A DNA stretch of 12,829 nt from WHSM01 sp050701635 (GCA_050701635.1 JBOGDF010000148.1:1-12829); one strand, 5' to 3'; positions 5,892 through 12,829 are shown, counted from the stretch's first letter. Numbers and translations are program-made. Notes: generated from the letters alone by a model not told the origin.

Positions 5892-7010
5892 CTACCCCTT
5901 TACGGCGACTTCGCCCTGACGCCGCCACCGGATGCCGGCCTCGATGAAGTCGTCGATCTCGCCGTCGAACACGCTCTGGGTGTTGCCGGTCTCATACTCG
6001 GTACGAAGATCCTTGACCATCTGGTACGGGTGCAGCACGTACGAACGCATCTGGTTGCCCCACGACGAGTCACCGTCGGAACGCAGTGCGTCCATCTTGG
6101 CCTGCTCCTCCTGGCGGCGCCGCTCCAGCAGCCGGGCCTGCAGTACGCGCAGCGCGGCGGCCCGGTTCTGCAGCTGGGACTTCTCGTTCTGGCAGGTCAC
6201 CACGATGCCGGTGGGTACGTGGGTGATCCGTACCGCCGAGTCGGTGGTGTTGACCGACTGCCCGCCGGGGCCCGAGGAGCGGTAGACGTCGATCCGCATC
6301 TCGTTCTCGGGGATGTCGATGTGGTCGGTCTGCTCCACCACCGGCAGCACGTCGACGCCGGCGAAGCTGGTCTGCCGGCGGCCCTGGTTGTCGAACGGGG
6401 AGATCCGTACCAGCCGGTGTACGCCCTGCTCCACGGAGAGCGTGCCGTACGCGTACGGGGCCTTCACCGCGAAGGTGGCGGATTTGAGGCCGGCCTCCTC
6501 GGCGTACGAGGTTTCGTAGACCTCAGTCGGGTAGCCGTGCCGCTCCGCCCACCGCAGATACATCCGCATCAGCATCTCGGCGAAGTCGGCGGCGTCCACC
6601 CCGCCGGCGCCGGCCCGGATGTTGACCAGCGCTTCGCGGGAGTCGTACTCCCCGGCCAATAGGGTCCGGACCTCGAGCTCGTCGACCGCCTTGCGCAGCG
6701 CGGTGACCTCGGTCGCCACCTCGGCCCTCGAATCCGCGTCGTCCTCGGCCTCGGCCATCTCCAGCAGCAGCTGCGCGTCGTCGATCCGCTGCCGCAGCTG
6801 CTCGAGCTTGGTGATCTCGCCCTGGACGTACGACAGCCGCGAGTTGACCCGCTGGGCACGCTCCTGGTCGTCCCACAGATCGGGGGCGGCCACCGCCTGC
6901 TCCAGCTCGTCCTTCTCCTTGCTCAGCGCGTCCACGTCGAGCACGTCGGCGATGGTGCGCAGCGTCGAGTCGAGGTCGCGGAGCTGTTCGGTGAGTTCTA
7001 CGGCGGTCAC
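5892..7010 (-). CDS. prfB: Peptide chain release factor 2 (RF2)
   Basis: RF2 reads UGA and UAA stop codons and triggers release of the peptide. With the GTG start at 7010 it has 372 residues. The stop-codon-reading tripeptide SPF is at 204-206 and the catalytic GGQ at 249-251 (within SSGPGGQSVN). Both are within one residue of the E. coli RF2 positions, which supports this start over the in-frame TTG three codons upstream. The N-terminal helical domain covers about 1-110. The reading frame is continuous: the autoregulatory +1 frameshift near codon 26 found in many bacteria is absent. The gene ends in TAG, a codon read by RF1, so RF2 does not terminate its own synthesis. A TAGGCT element eight bases before GTG suggests a leaderless mRNA. 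ftsE follows after 54 bases. Confidence 0.98.
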   Translation of the reverse strand: MTAVELTEQLRDLDSTLRTIADVLDVDALSKEKDELEQAVAAPDLWDDQERAQRVNSRLSYVQGEITKLEQLRQRIDDAQLLLEMAEAEDDADSRAEVATEVTALRKAVDELEVRTLLAGEYDSREALVNIRAGAGGVDAADFAEMLMRMYLRWAERHGYPTEVYETSYAEEAGLKSATFAVKAPYAYGTLSVEQGVHRLVRISPFDNQGRRQTSFAGVDVLPVVEQTDHIDIPENEMRIDVYRSSGPGGQSVNTTDSAVRITHVPTGIVVTCQNEKSQLQNRAAALRVLQARLLERRRQEEQAKMDALRSDGDSSWGNQMRSYVLHPYQMVKDLRTEYETGNTQSVFDGEIDDFIEAGIRWRRQGEVAVKG

Positions 7011-7018
7011 GACACCCA

Positions 7019-7024
7019 AGCCTA
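7019..7024 (-). promoter_or_regulatory. -10 element for leaderless prfB
   Basis: TAGGCT on the minus strand lies exactly eight bases before the GTG start codon of prfB, the same spacing as at ftsE. It sits in the 45-base gap after padR, so prfB can be transcribed independently of padR. No ribosome site precedes the GTG. Confidence 0.6.
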
Positions 7025-7055
7025 CGCCGCGCCGTACCCGCTCACCGCCGGTGGT

Positions 7056-7568
7056 TCAGCTGGGGACCTTCTTCAGCCAGCCGAGGGCTGCCTTGTGGTA
7101 CGCCACCGCGAAGTCGAGCGCGGCGGCGCCGTACTTGTCGCCTTCCTTGGAGGCCGCCTTCGCGGCATCGCGGGACTCCGTGAGCGCCGCGGTGTGGTAT
7201 TCGAGCGCCTCGTCGTGCAGCTCGCGCAGCTGCTTCGCCGAATGCATCGCGCCGAACGCCACCCGTAGCGTCGCGGGGTTGCGGAGCTGGTCCCGGCCGG
7301 TGGGCTCGTTCAGCCACCGACCGAAGGAGCGCTTGCCGGCCGCGGTGATCGCGTACGGCTGGCTGGCCCGCGGGCCGGGCTTGCCGAGCCGTACGTACCC
7401 CGCGTCGGCCAGCGCCGGCAGCTCGCGGTAGACCTGACTGCGCGTCATCGACCAGTACGGGCCGAGTCGGCGCTGCGCGGTGGCCATCAACTGGCCACCG
7501 GTCATGGGACCGTCGTGCAGCAGCCCGAGAAGGGCGGCCGCGGTCGCGTTCAATCCGGATTCCGCCAT
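7056..7568 (-). CDS. PadR-family transcriptional regulator
   Basis: The 170-residue protein has an N-terminal winged helix (about 7-85). It contains the PadR-type recognition segment MTRSQVYRELPALADAGYV (40-58) and a wing with PYAIT (72-76). A helical C-terminal half (about 90-170) probably forms the dimer. PadR proteins are usually repressors of nearby genes and of themselves. The ATG at 7568 gives the normal PadR N-terminus (AALLGLLHDGPMTGGQL); longer open frames upstream run through the repeat region and are unlikely. I see no clear ribosome site. A 15-bp palindrome lies 28 bases before the start. The gene is divergent from the peptidase pair starting at 7964, which makes that pair a plausible target, but no sequence evidence proves it. 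prfB follows after 45 bases on the same strand. Confidence 0.92.
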   Translation of the reverse strand: MAESGLNATAAALLGLLHDGPMTGGQLMATAQRRLGPYWSMTRSQVYRELPALADAGYVRLGKPGPRASQPYAITAAGKRSFGRWLNEPTGRDQLRNPATLRVAFGAMHSAKQLRELHDEALEYHTAALTESRDAAKAASKEGDKYGAAALDFAVAYHKAALGWLKKVPS

Positions 7569-7595
7569 GGCTCGACGCTGCCACGCTGAGCTGCG

Positions 7596-7610
7596 GAAAT
7601 CCAGGATTTC
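7596..7610. promoter_or_regulatory. Candidate PadR operator upstream of padR
   Basis: GAAATCC-A-GGATTTC is a perfect 7+1+7 palindrome, 28 bases upstream of the padR ATG. A second small palindrome, GGAT-A-ATCC (7611-7619), abuts it. The position suits autorepression. The binding protein is not known. Confidence 0.5.
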
Positions 7611-7650
7611 GGATAATCCACAGTGAACGGTCCGCGCCCGACCGTCCCCA

Positions 7651-7824
7651 TGCCACCGTCCGATCAGGACGCCCCGGACACCCACTCCGTTGGCGGTCCG
7701 GCCGCGGCCAAGATCGCCACTCTGGGTACGGATCGGCGGGCCGCGGCGCCGATCCGTACCCGAAACAATGATCTTGCGGCCGGCGGCGCGGCGGCGGGTG
7801 ACGGGCGCGGGGGCAGGATCGGAC
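7651..7824. repeat. Large imperfect palindrome in the padR-peptidase intergenic region
   Basis: A perfect 14-bp inverted repeat (7724-7737 with 7748-7761, ten-base centre) forms the core. Matching arm segments continue outward around nearly the same centre (about 7741-7742): AAGATC/GATCTT (7710-7715, 7770-7775), CCGGCCGC/GCGGCCGG (7698-7705, 7776-7783) and GTCCGATC/GATCGGAC (7658-7665, 7817-7824), with CACCC/GGGTG between. The whole element spans about 170 bases and contains no credible gene. It may be a small non-autonomous mobile element, a bidirectional terminator, or a large regulatory structure. It fills most of the 395-base gap 7569-7963. Confidence 0.65.
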
Positions 7825-7902
7825 AGCTGGCGCGCCTGGGGGATATATCGGACACGCCCGTCGGGCTGTCCGCCAGGCGACAATATCTGCGTCGGGTGCT
7901 CG

Positions 7903-7922
7903 ACAGATCACTATCTGTGATC
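7903..7922. promoter_or_regulatory. Two interlocked palindromes upstream of the peptidase pair
   Basis: ACAGAT-4-ATCTGT (7903-7918) and GATCAC-5-GTGATC (7906-7922) overlap and are both perfect. They lie 42-61 bases before the ATG at 7964, where an operator near the promoter is expected. Upstream, 7849-7872 forms another hairpin (CGGACA, GCCC, GGGC, TGTCCG). I could not identify a convincing -35/-10 pair in this region. Confidence 0.5.
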
Positions 7923-7963
7923 ATCGCGCGGTGCTTGGCTCAGCTCAGTGGAGGTGAGCCACC

Positions 7964-10750
7964 ATGACTCGATTCAACCCTTCGGCGGACGCCCGTACCC
8001 GGTACGACGGCGATCAGCCCACCCGCGCAGCGGGCGGAAAGAAGGCCAGGAAGACCGCGTCGAAGTCCGGTAACGGCACCGCGCCGGTACGGTCGTTCTT
8101 CGGCGCCGAGCTGGTCGAAGGCCGCGGCCGCAAGGGCACGACCGGCAAGCGGACCAGCCAGTTCCTCAAGGACAACGCCGACAAGTTCGGGCTGGAAGGC
8201 ATCGAGCTGGAGCCCCGCGACGAGCGGGAAGGCGCCGCCACCGCGTCGGTGCGCTACCGGCAGACGCACCACGGGATCCCGGTACACCGCAGCCAGCTGG
8301 TGGTCGCGCTGCGCAAGTCGGACGGGGCCGTGATCTCCGCGACCAACGAGGTGGACTACCAGCTGCCCGCCGCGCTCGGCAAGCGCAAGCCGCGGCTGTC
8401 GGCCGACCAGGCGCTGGACGCGGCACGGGAGCGGTTCGCCGCCGACTTCGCCGAGGCGCACACCGGCGACCCCGAGCTGTACGTCTACCGGCACCGCGCC
8501 GCGATCGACCCCGCCGAGGTGTACGACGGCCCACCGATCCGCGCCCGGATGATGCGCGCCGGCAGCGCCACCGAGGGGACGGCGTACCTGACCTGGCGGA
8601 TCCCGGTCGACACCGAGAACCCGGACGGGGAGTGGATCGCGTTCCTGGACGCCGACTCCGGCGAGCTGCTCGCCGTACTGGACCAGCGGCGGTACGCCAC
8701 CACGAAGGCGTACGTGTTCTCGCCGGATCCGATCACGTACTCCCAGAACGACAACCTGACCTGGAGCGACACCGAGGCGACCCTCAACGCGCACCGGGTC
8801 GAGGTGACGCTGGAGAACCTGAACACGCCCAGCAACGGCAGCTTCGCGCTGACCGGCAGCTGGGTGCGGTGCATCGAGAAGGAAGCGCCGACGTTCAACC
8901 AGCCCACCGCGGCGGAGTTCAAGTACGGCTCCAAGCAGCGGGAATTCCTCTCCACGATGGCGTACTACTGGGTGGACCGGATCGTCACGTACCTGCGTAG
9001 CCTCGGCGTGACCGGCTACAACACCGCGGTCACCGGGGCGCTGGACGTGGACGCGCAGAGCCTCAACGGCGCCGACAACTCGCACTTCTCCACCGGGGCG
9101 GGCGGCGCGCACCTGTGCTTCGGCGAGGGCGGCGTACCGGACGCCAACGACGCCCATGTGATCATCCACGAGTACGGCCACACCATGCACTGGGAGCTGG
9201 GCGCCGACCAGAACGGCCCCAGCGGGTTCTACGAGGAGGGCATGGTCGATCTGCTCGCCGCGGCGTACCTGGACCGCTTCAACACCGCGCAGTACCACCG
9301 GGAGCAGGTGTTCCCGTGGGACAACAACAAGAACATCAACTGGGACCCGAAACGCCGGCTCGACCTGCCGGAGCGGTTCGACGACGCGGGGTTCGCCAGC
9401 TACGGGGCCTACCACAAGGGCGACATCCTGGCGACGGCGCTGTGGGACATCTTCCTCAACATCGGCGGCGCCAGCGCCCACCCGGGGGTACGCCAGAACG
9501 CCGCCGACACCGTCGTACGGACCATGATGGAGATGCTGCTGACGGTGGCCGACGAGCGGCCGGCGCTGGACCTGGCGAACGGCTGGATCAACGCCGACGT
9601 CGCGCTCACCGGCGGGCTGCACCGCAAGGTGGCGTGGGACGCGTTCCGGCGCCGTGGGCTGTGGAGCGACTTCACGCCGACCGGGAACACCGACGTCTAC
9701 ATCCGCGACAGCGCGGGCGACACCGGCGAGCACTCCAGCCCGGAGGTGCACTGGGCCTCCCCCGACCTGTGGGTACGCCTCAACCCGCCCGGCGCCGGCG
9801 AGAACCCCGACGACGGCCACCAGCCCCCGATCCTGAACCAGCCCAACTACCTGTACGTACGGGTGCACAACCGGGGTTCCGCCGCTGCGTCGGGCTTCAA
9901 TGTGACCGCGTACCACTGTGACCCGGCGACCGCGATGCTGTGGCCGACCCACTTCACCTCGATGGGCGCGTTGGCGATCCCGGGGAGCATCCCGGCGGGC
10001 GGGTCGACGCGGGTCGGGCCGTTCATCTGGACCCCGACGCACTCCGACCACGAGTGCCTGTTCGCGGTCGCGCACGGCGCCTCCGACCCGGCGATCACCA
10101 GTACGGTGACCGGCCAGGTCGACCACTGGAAGCTCGTACGGTTCGACAACAACGTCGGGCAGCGCAACGTACAGCCGGTGTACGCCGTACCGGGCGGCAA
10201 GCTGAAGACCAGCTTCCTGATGCGGGGCAGCGACCGCCCGACCACCAACCGGCTGACGATCGACGCCGGCGCACTGCCCGGCGACACCGCGATCACGGTG
10301 AGCCTGCCCCGCCGGCTGGGTGACGCCGCCTCGGGCTCCACCGGGCTGACGCTGGTCGAGCAGACCGACCGGATCGCCCGCTACGCGCTCAACGGCGGGC
10401 ACACCGGCAGCCTGGACGGCTTCGAGATGCCCACGTCCGACGAGGCCACCGTCACCCTCGACGTGGACTTCTCGGTGTCGGCGCAGCACCTGAAGACCTA
10501 CCCGATCATCGCCACCCAGGAGCAGGACGGCGAGATCGCGGGACGGCTGTCGATCGAGCTCACCGCGGTGAAAGAGACCGACGACTTCGTGTACGGCAAT
10601 CCCCGGTCGCTGGAGCTGCACACCGTGCACTGTCCGCTGTGGCCGAGGATCAGCCAGCGCAACAAGGTGCCGTACCGGGAGATCTCCGACGGGGTGGCCC
10701 GCGGTTACAACGGCTGCGCGTTCTGCCTGCCCGAGCACCACACCGGGTGA
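7964..10750 (+). CDS. FTP/PepSY-propeptide gluzincin metallopeptidase (fungalysin/thermolysin-like) with C-terminal CARDB-like and Cys/His module
   Basis: This 928-residue protein is a predicted zinc endopeptidase. Residues 1-65 are polar and basic (12 K/R within 21-63) with no signal peptide. Residues 66-132 resemble an FTP propeptide (HHGIPVHRSQLVVAL, 102-116), and 143-240 resemble a PepSY region; both act as inhibitory pro-regions in M4/M36 enzymes. The catalytic domain spans about 245-572. The HExxH motif is HEYGH (402-406), and EGMVD (425-429) supplies the likely third ligand E425 and supporting D429. Residues 577-928 are shared with the next gene: a CARDB-like beta region (SPDLWVRLNPPG, LYVRVHNRG) and a tail with H886, H889, C890, C918 and C921. 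The ATG has GGAGG (7950-7954) nine bases upstream. The missing signal peptide is odd for this family. It could be M36 or an unassigned gluzincin family; the substrate is unknown. Confidence 0.88.
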   Translation: MTRFNPSADARTRYDGDQPTRAAGGKKARKTASKSGNGTAPVRSFFGAELVEGRGRKGTTGKRTSQFLKDNADKFGLEGIELEPRDEREGAATASVRYRQTHHGIPVHRSQLVVALRKSDGAVISATNEVDYQLPAALGKRKPRLSADQALDAARERFAADFAEAHTGDPELYVYRHRAAIDPAEVYDGPPIRARMMRAGSATEGTAYLTWRIPVDTENPDGEWIAFLDADSGELLAVLDQRRYATTKAYVFSPDPITYSQNDNLTWSDTEATLNAHRVEVTLENLNTPSNGSFALTGSWVRCIEKEAPTFNQPTAAEFKYGSKQREFLSTMAYYWVDRIVTYLRSLGVTGYNTAVTGALDVDAQSLNGADNSHFSTGAGGAHLCFGEGGVPDANDAHVIIHEYGHTMHWELGADQNGPSGFYEEGMVDLLAAAYLDRFNTAQYHREQVFPWDNNKNINWDPKRRLDLPERFDDAGFASYGAYHKGDILATALWDIFLNIGGASAHPGVRQNAADTVVRTMMEMLLTVADERPALDLANGWINADVALTGGLHRKVAWDAFRRRGLWSDFTPTGNTDVYIRDSAGDTGEHSSPEVHWASPDLWVRLNPPGAGENPDDGHQPPILNQPNYLYVRVHNRGSAAASGFNVTAYHCDPATAMLWPTHFTSMGALAIPGSIPAGGSTRVGPFIWTPTHSDHECLFAVAHGASDPAITSTVTGQVDHWKLVRFDNNVGQRNVQPVYAVPGGKLKTSFLMRGSDRPTTNRLTIDAGALPGDTAITVSLPRRLGDAASGSTGLTLVEQTDRIARYALNGGHTGSLDGFEMPTSDEATVTLDVDFSVSAQHLKTYPIIATQEQDGEIAGRLSIELTAVKETDDFVYGNPRSLELHTVHCPLWPRISQRNKVPYREISDGVARGYNGCAFCLPEHHTG
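9692..10747 (+). repeat. Copy 1 of the shared 1.06-kb C-terminal module
   Basis: This stretch encodes residues 577-928 of the first peptidase. It aligns codon for codon, without net gaps, with 11734-12789 at an offset of 2042 bases. By hand count 244 of 352 encoded residues are identical (about 69%). The most conserved blocks are around HCDPATAMLWPTHFTSMG and LSIELTAVKETDDFVYGNP. Confidence 0.92.
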
Positions 10751-10755
10751 GTGTG

Positions 10756-12792
10756 ATGCGGCACCGCACTCCCGAGACCTACCCCGTACCGGACCGGGAC
10801 GCCCCCGGCCCGGTACGGGTGCAGGCCGCCGACACCGCGCCCCGCAAGTGGACCGGGTCGCTGCCCGACAAGTACCTGGCCACGGTGGTGGAGCTGGTCT
10901 CGCAGGCGAATCTGGAGGCCACCGTCAACCACTTGGCGAGCTACCACACCCGGCACTCGCTGTCGGCCGGGATCGGCCAGGTCGCCGACTCGATCACCGC
11001 CCAGTTCCAGGGGTACGGGTACGCCGGCGTCAGCTCCCACACGTACACCCGGAATGGGCACACGCTGCGCAACGTGGTGTGCCGCAAGCCGGGCAACGGC
11101 GCGCAACCGAAGACGGTGCTGCTCTGCGGTCACTACGACTCCCGGGCGGCGGACCTCTCCGACGCCACCACCAAGGCGCCCGGCGCCGACGACAACGCCA
11201 CCGGGATCGCGCTGATCCTGGAGTGCGCCCGGCTGCTGCGGCACGCCGAGCTCGCCGACACGCTGCTGTTCGTGGCGTTCTCCGGCGAGGAGCAGGGGCT
11301 GTGGGGCTCTGCGGCGTACGCCGAGGCGCTGCAGCAGGCGGGTGAGCCAATCGAGCTGGTCTACAACGTCGACATGGTCGGCTACCCGCCTCCCGGAGGG
11401 GCGATCATCGTGGAGCGGGACATGGGCAACGCGGTCGCCTCCAACGACGCGGCGTCGGTCGCCGCCGGTGCCGTGGTGGCGCAGCTGGCCACCGACTACA
11501 CCACGCTGCCGCCCCAGCTGGGCCCGATCTACGCCAGCGACTACATGCCGTTCGAGGCCCGCTCGTACGTGGCGGTCGGGTTGTTCGAGGCGGGGACCAA
11601 CCCCGGCTACCACAACGTCAACGACACCGTGGACAAGGTCGACTTCGGCTACCTGACCGAGGTCACGAAGCTGGCGCTGGCCTCGATGGTGCAGTTCACG
11701 GCGGGCTTCGTGGACGAGGCCGCGTCCGGCGTGGACCTCTACATCCGGGACAGCGCGATCGACACCGGGGCGCAGCCCAGCGGCGTACCGCACTGGATCT
11801 CGCCGGACCTGTGGGTAAGGCTCAACCCGCCCGGCCCCGGCGAGGACCCCGACGCCGGGCACCAGAATCCCGTCCTCAACCAGCCCAACCACCTCTACGT
11901 ACGGGTGCGCAACCGCGGCACCGCTGCGTCGGCTGCGGTGACCGTGGCCACGTACCACTGCGACCCGGCGACGGCGATGCTCTGGCCCACCCACTTCACC
12001 TCGATGGGGACGCTGACGGTCCCTGGTGGGGTGCCCGCGGGCGGGGCCGTACGGGCCGGGCCGTTCGTCTGGACGCCGACCCACTCCGACCACGAGTGCC
12101 TGCTGGCGGTCGCGTCGGCGGGCGGGGACCACGCCGTACCGGACTTCTTCGGCGGCGTACTGCGGCATGACCTGCTGGTCCGCTACGACAACAACGTCGG
12201 GCAGCGCAACGTCTCTCCGGTCTACGCGGTGCCGGGTGGCAAATTGAAGACCAGCTTTCTGGTACGAGGAGCCGAGCTACCCAGCAGCAATGAGCTGAGC
12301 ATCGACGCCACCGCGTTGCCGCCCGACACCGGAATCGTGGTGCAGTTGCCGCGCCGGCTCACCGACTCGGCATCCGACGCGACCGGGATGACCGTGGCGG
12401 CGCAGACGTCGCGGCTCACCCGCTACGAGCTCGCCGGCGGCGACGTGGGGCGGCTGCGCGGCTTCGCGTTGCCGCCGCTCGACGAGGCGCTGGTCGGGCT
12501 CCGGGTCGACTTCTCGCTCGACGCCCAGCACCTGCAGACCTACCCGATCATCGCCACCCAGATCCAGGACGGCTCGATCGCCGGACGGCTGTCGATCGAG
12601 CTGACCGCGGTCAAGGAGACCGACGACTTCGTGTACGGCAACCCCCGCTCGTACGAGCTGCACACCGTGCACTGTCCACTGTGGAGCCGGATCGCGGTGC
12701 CGCACCGGGTCCCGTACCCCTCGATCGAAGACGCGCTGGCCCGCGGCTACAACGGCTGCGCCTACTGCCTCCCCGAACACCACACGAGCTGA
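10756..12792 (+). CDS. M28-family metallopeptidase (aminopeptidase-like) with the same C-terminal module
   Basis: From the ATG at 10756 the protein has 678 residues. Residues 36-315 form an M28 domain, a two-zinc aminopeptidase/carboxypeptidase fold. The expected ligands are present: H126 and D128 (GHYDS), D146 (GADDN), catalytic base E178 and ligand E179 (SGEEQG), D206 (NVDMVG) and H286 (GYHNVND). Residues 327-678 repeat the tail of the preceding protein, including H636, H639, C640, C668 and C671. There is no signal peptide, and the N-terminus is polar and proline-rich. I chose ATG because GGTGA (10746-10750) lies five bases upstream. A GTG at 10747 would overlap the previous stop as GTGA, and both starts imply translational coupling. 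A much longer upstream frame overlaps the first gene and is unlikely. Substrate and location are unknown. Confidence 0.92.
   Translation: MRHRTPETYPVPDRDAPGPVRVQAADTAPRKWTGSLPDKYLATVVELVSQANLEATVNHLASYHTRHSLSAGIGQVADSITAQFQGYGYAGVSSHTYTRNGHTLRNVVCRKPGNGAQPKTVLLCGHYDSRAADLSDATTKAPGADDNATGIALILECARLLRHAELADTLLFVAFSGEEQGLWGSAAYAEALQQAGEPIELVYNVDMVGYPPPGGAIIVERDMGNAVASNDAASVAAGAVVAQLATDYTTLPPQLGPIYASDYMPFEARSYVAVGLFEAGTNPGYHNVNDTVDKVDFGYLTEVTKLALASMVQFTAGFVDEAASGVDLYIRDSAIDTGAQPSGVPHWISPDLWVRLNPPGPGEDPDAGHQNPVLNQPNHLYVRVRNRGTAASAAVTVATYHCDPATAMLWPTHFTSMGTLTVPGGVPAGGAVRAGPFVWTPTHSDHECLLAVASAGGDHAVPDFFGGVLRHDLLVRYDNNVGQRNVSPVYAVPGGKLKTSFLVRGAELPSSNELSIDATALPPDTGIVVQLPRRLTDSASDATGMTVAAQTSRLTRYELAGGDVGRLRGFALPPLDEALVGLRVDFSLDAQHLQTYPIIATQIQDGSIAGRLSIELTAVKETDDFVYGNPRSYELHTVHCPLWSRIAVPHRVPYPSIEDALARGYNGCAYCLPEHHTS
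11734..12789 (+). repeat. Copy 2 of the shared 1.06-kb C-terminal module
   Basis: This stretch encodes residues 327-678 of the M28 protein and pairs with 9692-10747. The only poorly conserved part is the short loop aligned with residues 705-720 of the first protein, just after HSDHECL. Lengths are identical even there. Confidence 0.92.
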
Positions 12793-12813
12793 GGATCTTG
12801 GGGTTTTGGCTGG

Positions 12814-12829
12814 CCACACGGCCGTGTGG
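12814..12829 (+). terminator. Palindrome after the peptidase pair, cut by the window end
   Basis: CCACACGGCCGTGTGG is a perfect 16-base palindrome starting 22 bases past the last stop codon, after a GGGGTTTTGG stretch. It could be the core of a terminator whose outer stem lies beyond the window. Confidence 0.5.

Noticed and set aside
5892..7019. A programmed frameshift in prfB
   Set aside because: The reading frame is uninterrupted from GTG to TAG, with SPF and GGQ at normal positions. There is no in-frame UGA near codon 26.
7569..7911. Extended padR starts reaching 7883 or 7911
   Set aside because: The added residues have no PadR similarity and are encoded by the palindromic element. The ATG at 7568 gives the normal family N-terminus.
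7940..10741. A 933-codon open frame on the minus strand opposite the first peptidase
   Set aside because: It mirrors the codon pattern of the rightward gene in GC-rich DNA. Its translation is low-complexity (R, V, G, H-rich) with no motif, whereas the plus strand has clear domains and a ribosome site.
10639..10755. A start at 10639 for the M28 gene
   Set aside because: It would overlap the first peptidase by over 100 bases, and the extra residues are the out-of-frame reading of the conserved tail.

Overview
The window is high-GC chromosomal DNA from an actinomycete. The conserved neighbourhood prfB - ftsE - ftsX - M23 peptidase - smpB - ssrA, leaderless GTG starts, a tmRNA tag ending in FALAA and very frequent CGTAC words in codons suggest a member of the Micromonosporaceae. 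The family placement is inference; no marker here proves it.

Layout. (1) 1-628: a leftward gene for a small four-helix protein resembling hemerythrins, with a hairpin just past its stop. (2) 629-1127: no gene; a 21-bp direct repeat, a regular five-run G-quadruplex motif and two hairpins. (3) 1128-1498: tmRNA (ssrA), leftward. (4) 1663-2022: a rightward STAS-domain anti-sigma-factor antagonist. (5) 2056-7010: five leftward genes, listed in transcription order as prfB (release factor 2), ftsE, ftsX, a coiled-coil M23 peptidoglycan hydrolase and smpB. FtsEX is the ABC-type switch that controls septal hydrolases, and the M23 protein is its likely partner. RF2, tmRNA and SmpB all act at translation termination or rescue. 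Several of these genes have their own promoter-like and terminator-like signals, so the block is probably not one simple operon. (6) 7056-7568: a leftward PadR-type regulator. (7) 7569-7963: a 395-bp divergent control region dominated by inverted repeats. (8) 7964-12792: two rightward metallopeptidase genes that nearly abut.

The most unusual part is the last gene pair. The first protein (928 aa) has an FTP/PepSY-type propeptide and a thermolysin/fungalysin-like zinc centre (HEYGH plus EGMVD). The second (678 aa) is an M28-family aminopeptidase-like enzyme with all expected metal ligands. The catalytic parts are unrelated, yet both end in the same module of about 352 residues. It aligns without any net gap and is about 69% identical by my hand count. 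It consists of a CARDB-like beta region and a terminal Cys/His knuckle resembling the Ada zinc motif. Neither protein has a recognisable signal peptide although both catalytic families are usually exported. I read this as a two-enzyme proteolytic system sharing one targeting or binding module, possibly controlled by the divergent PadR. The role and the regulation are inference.
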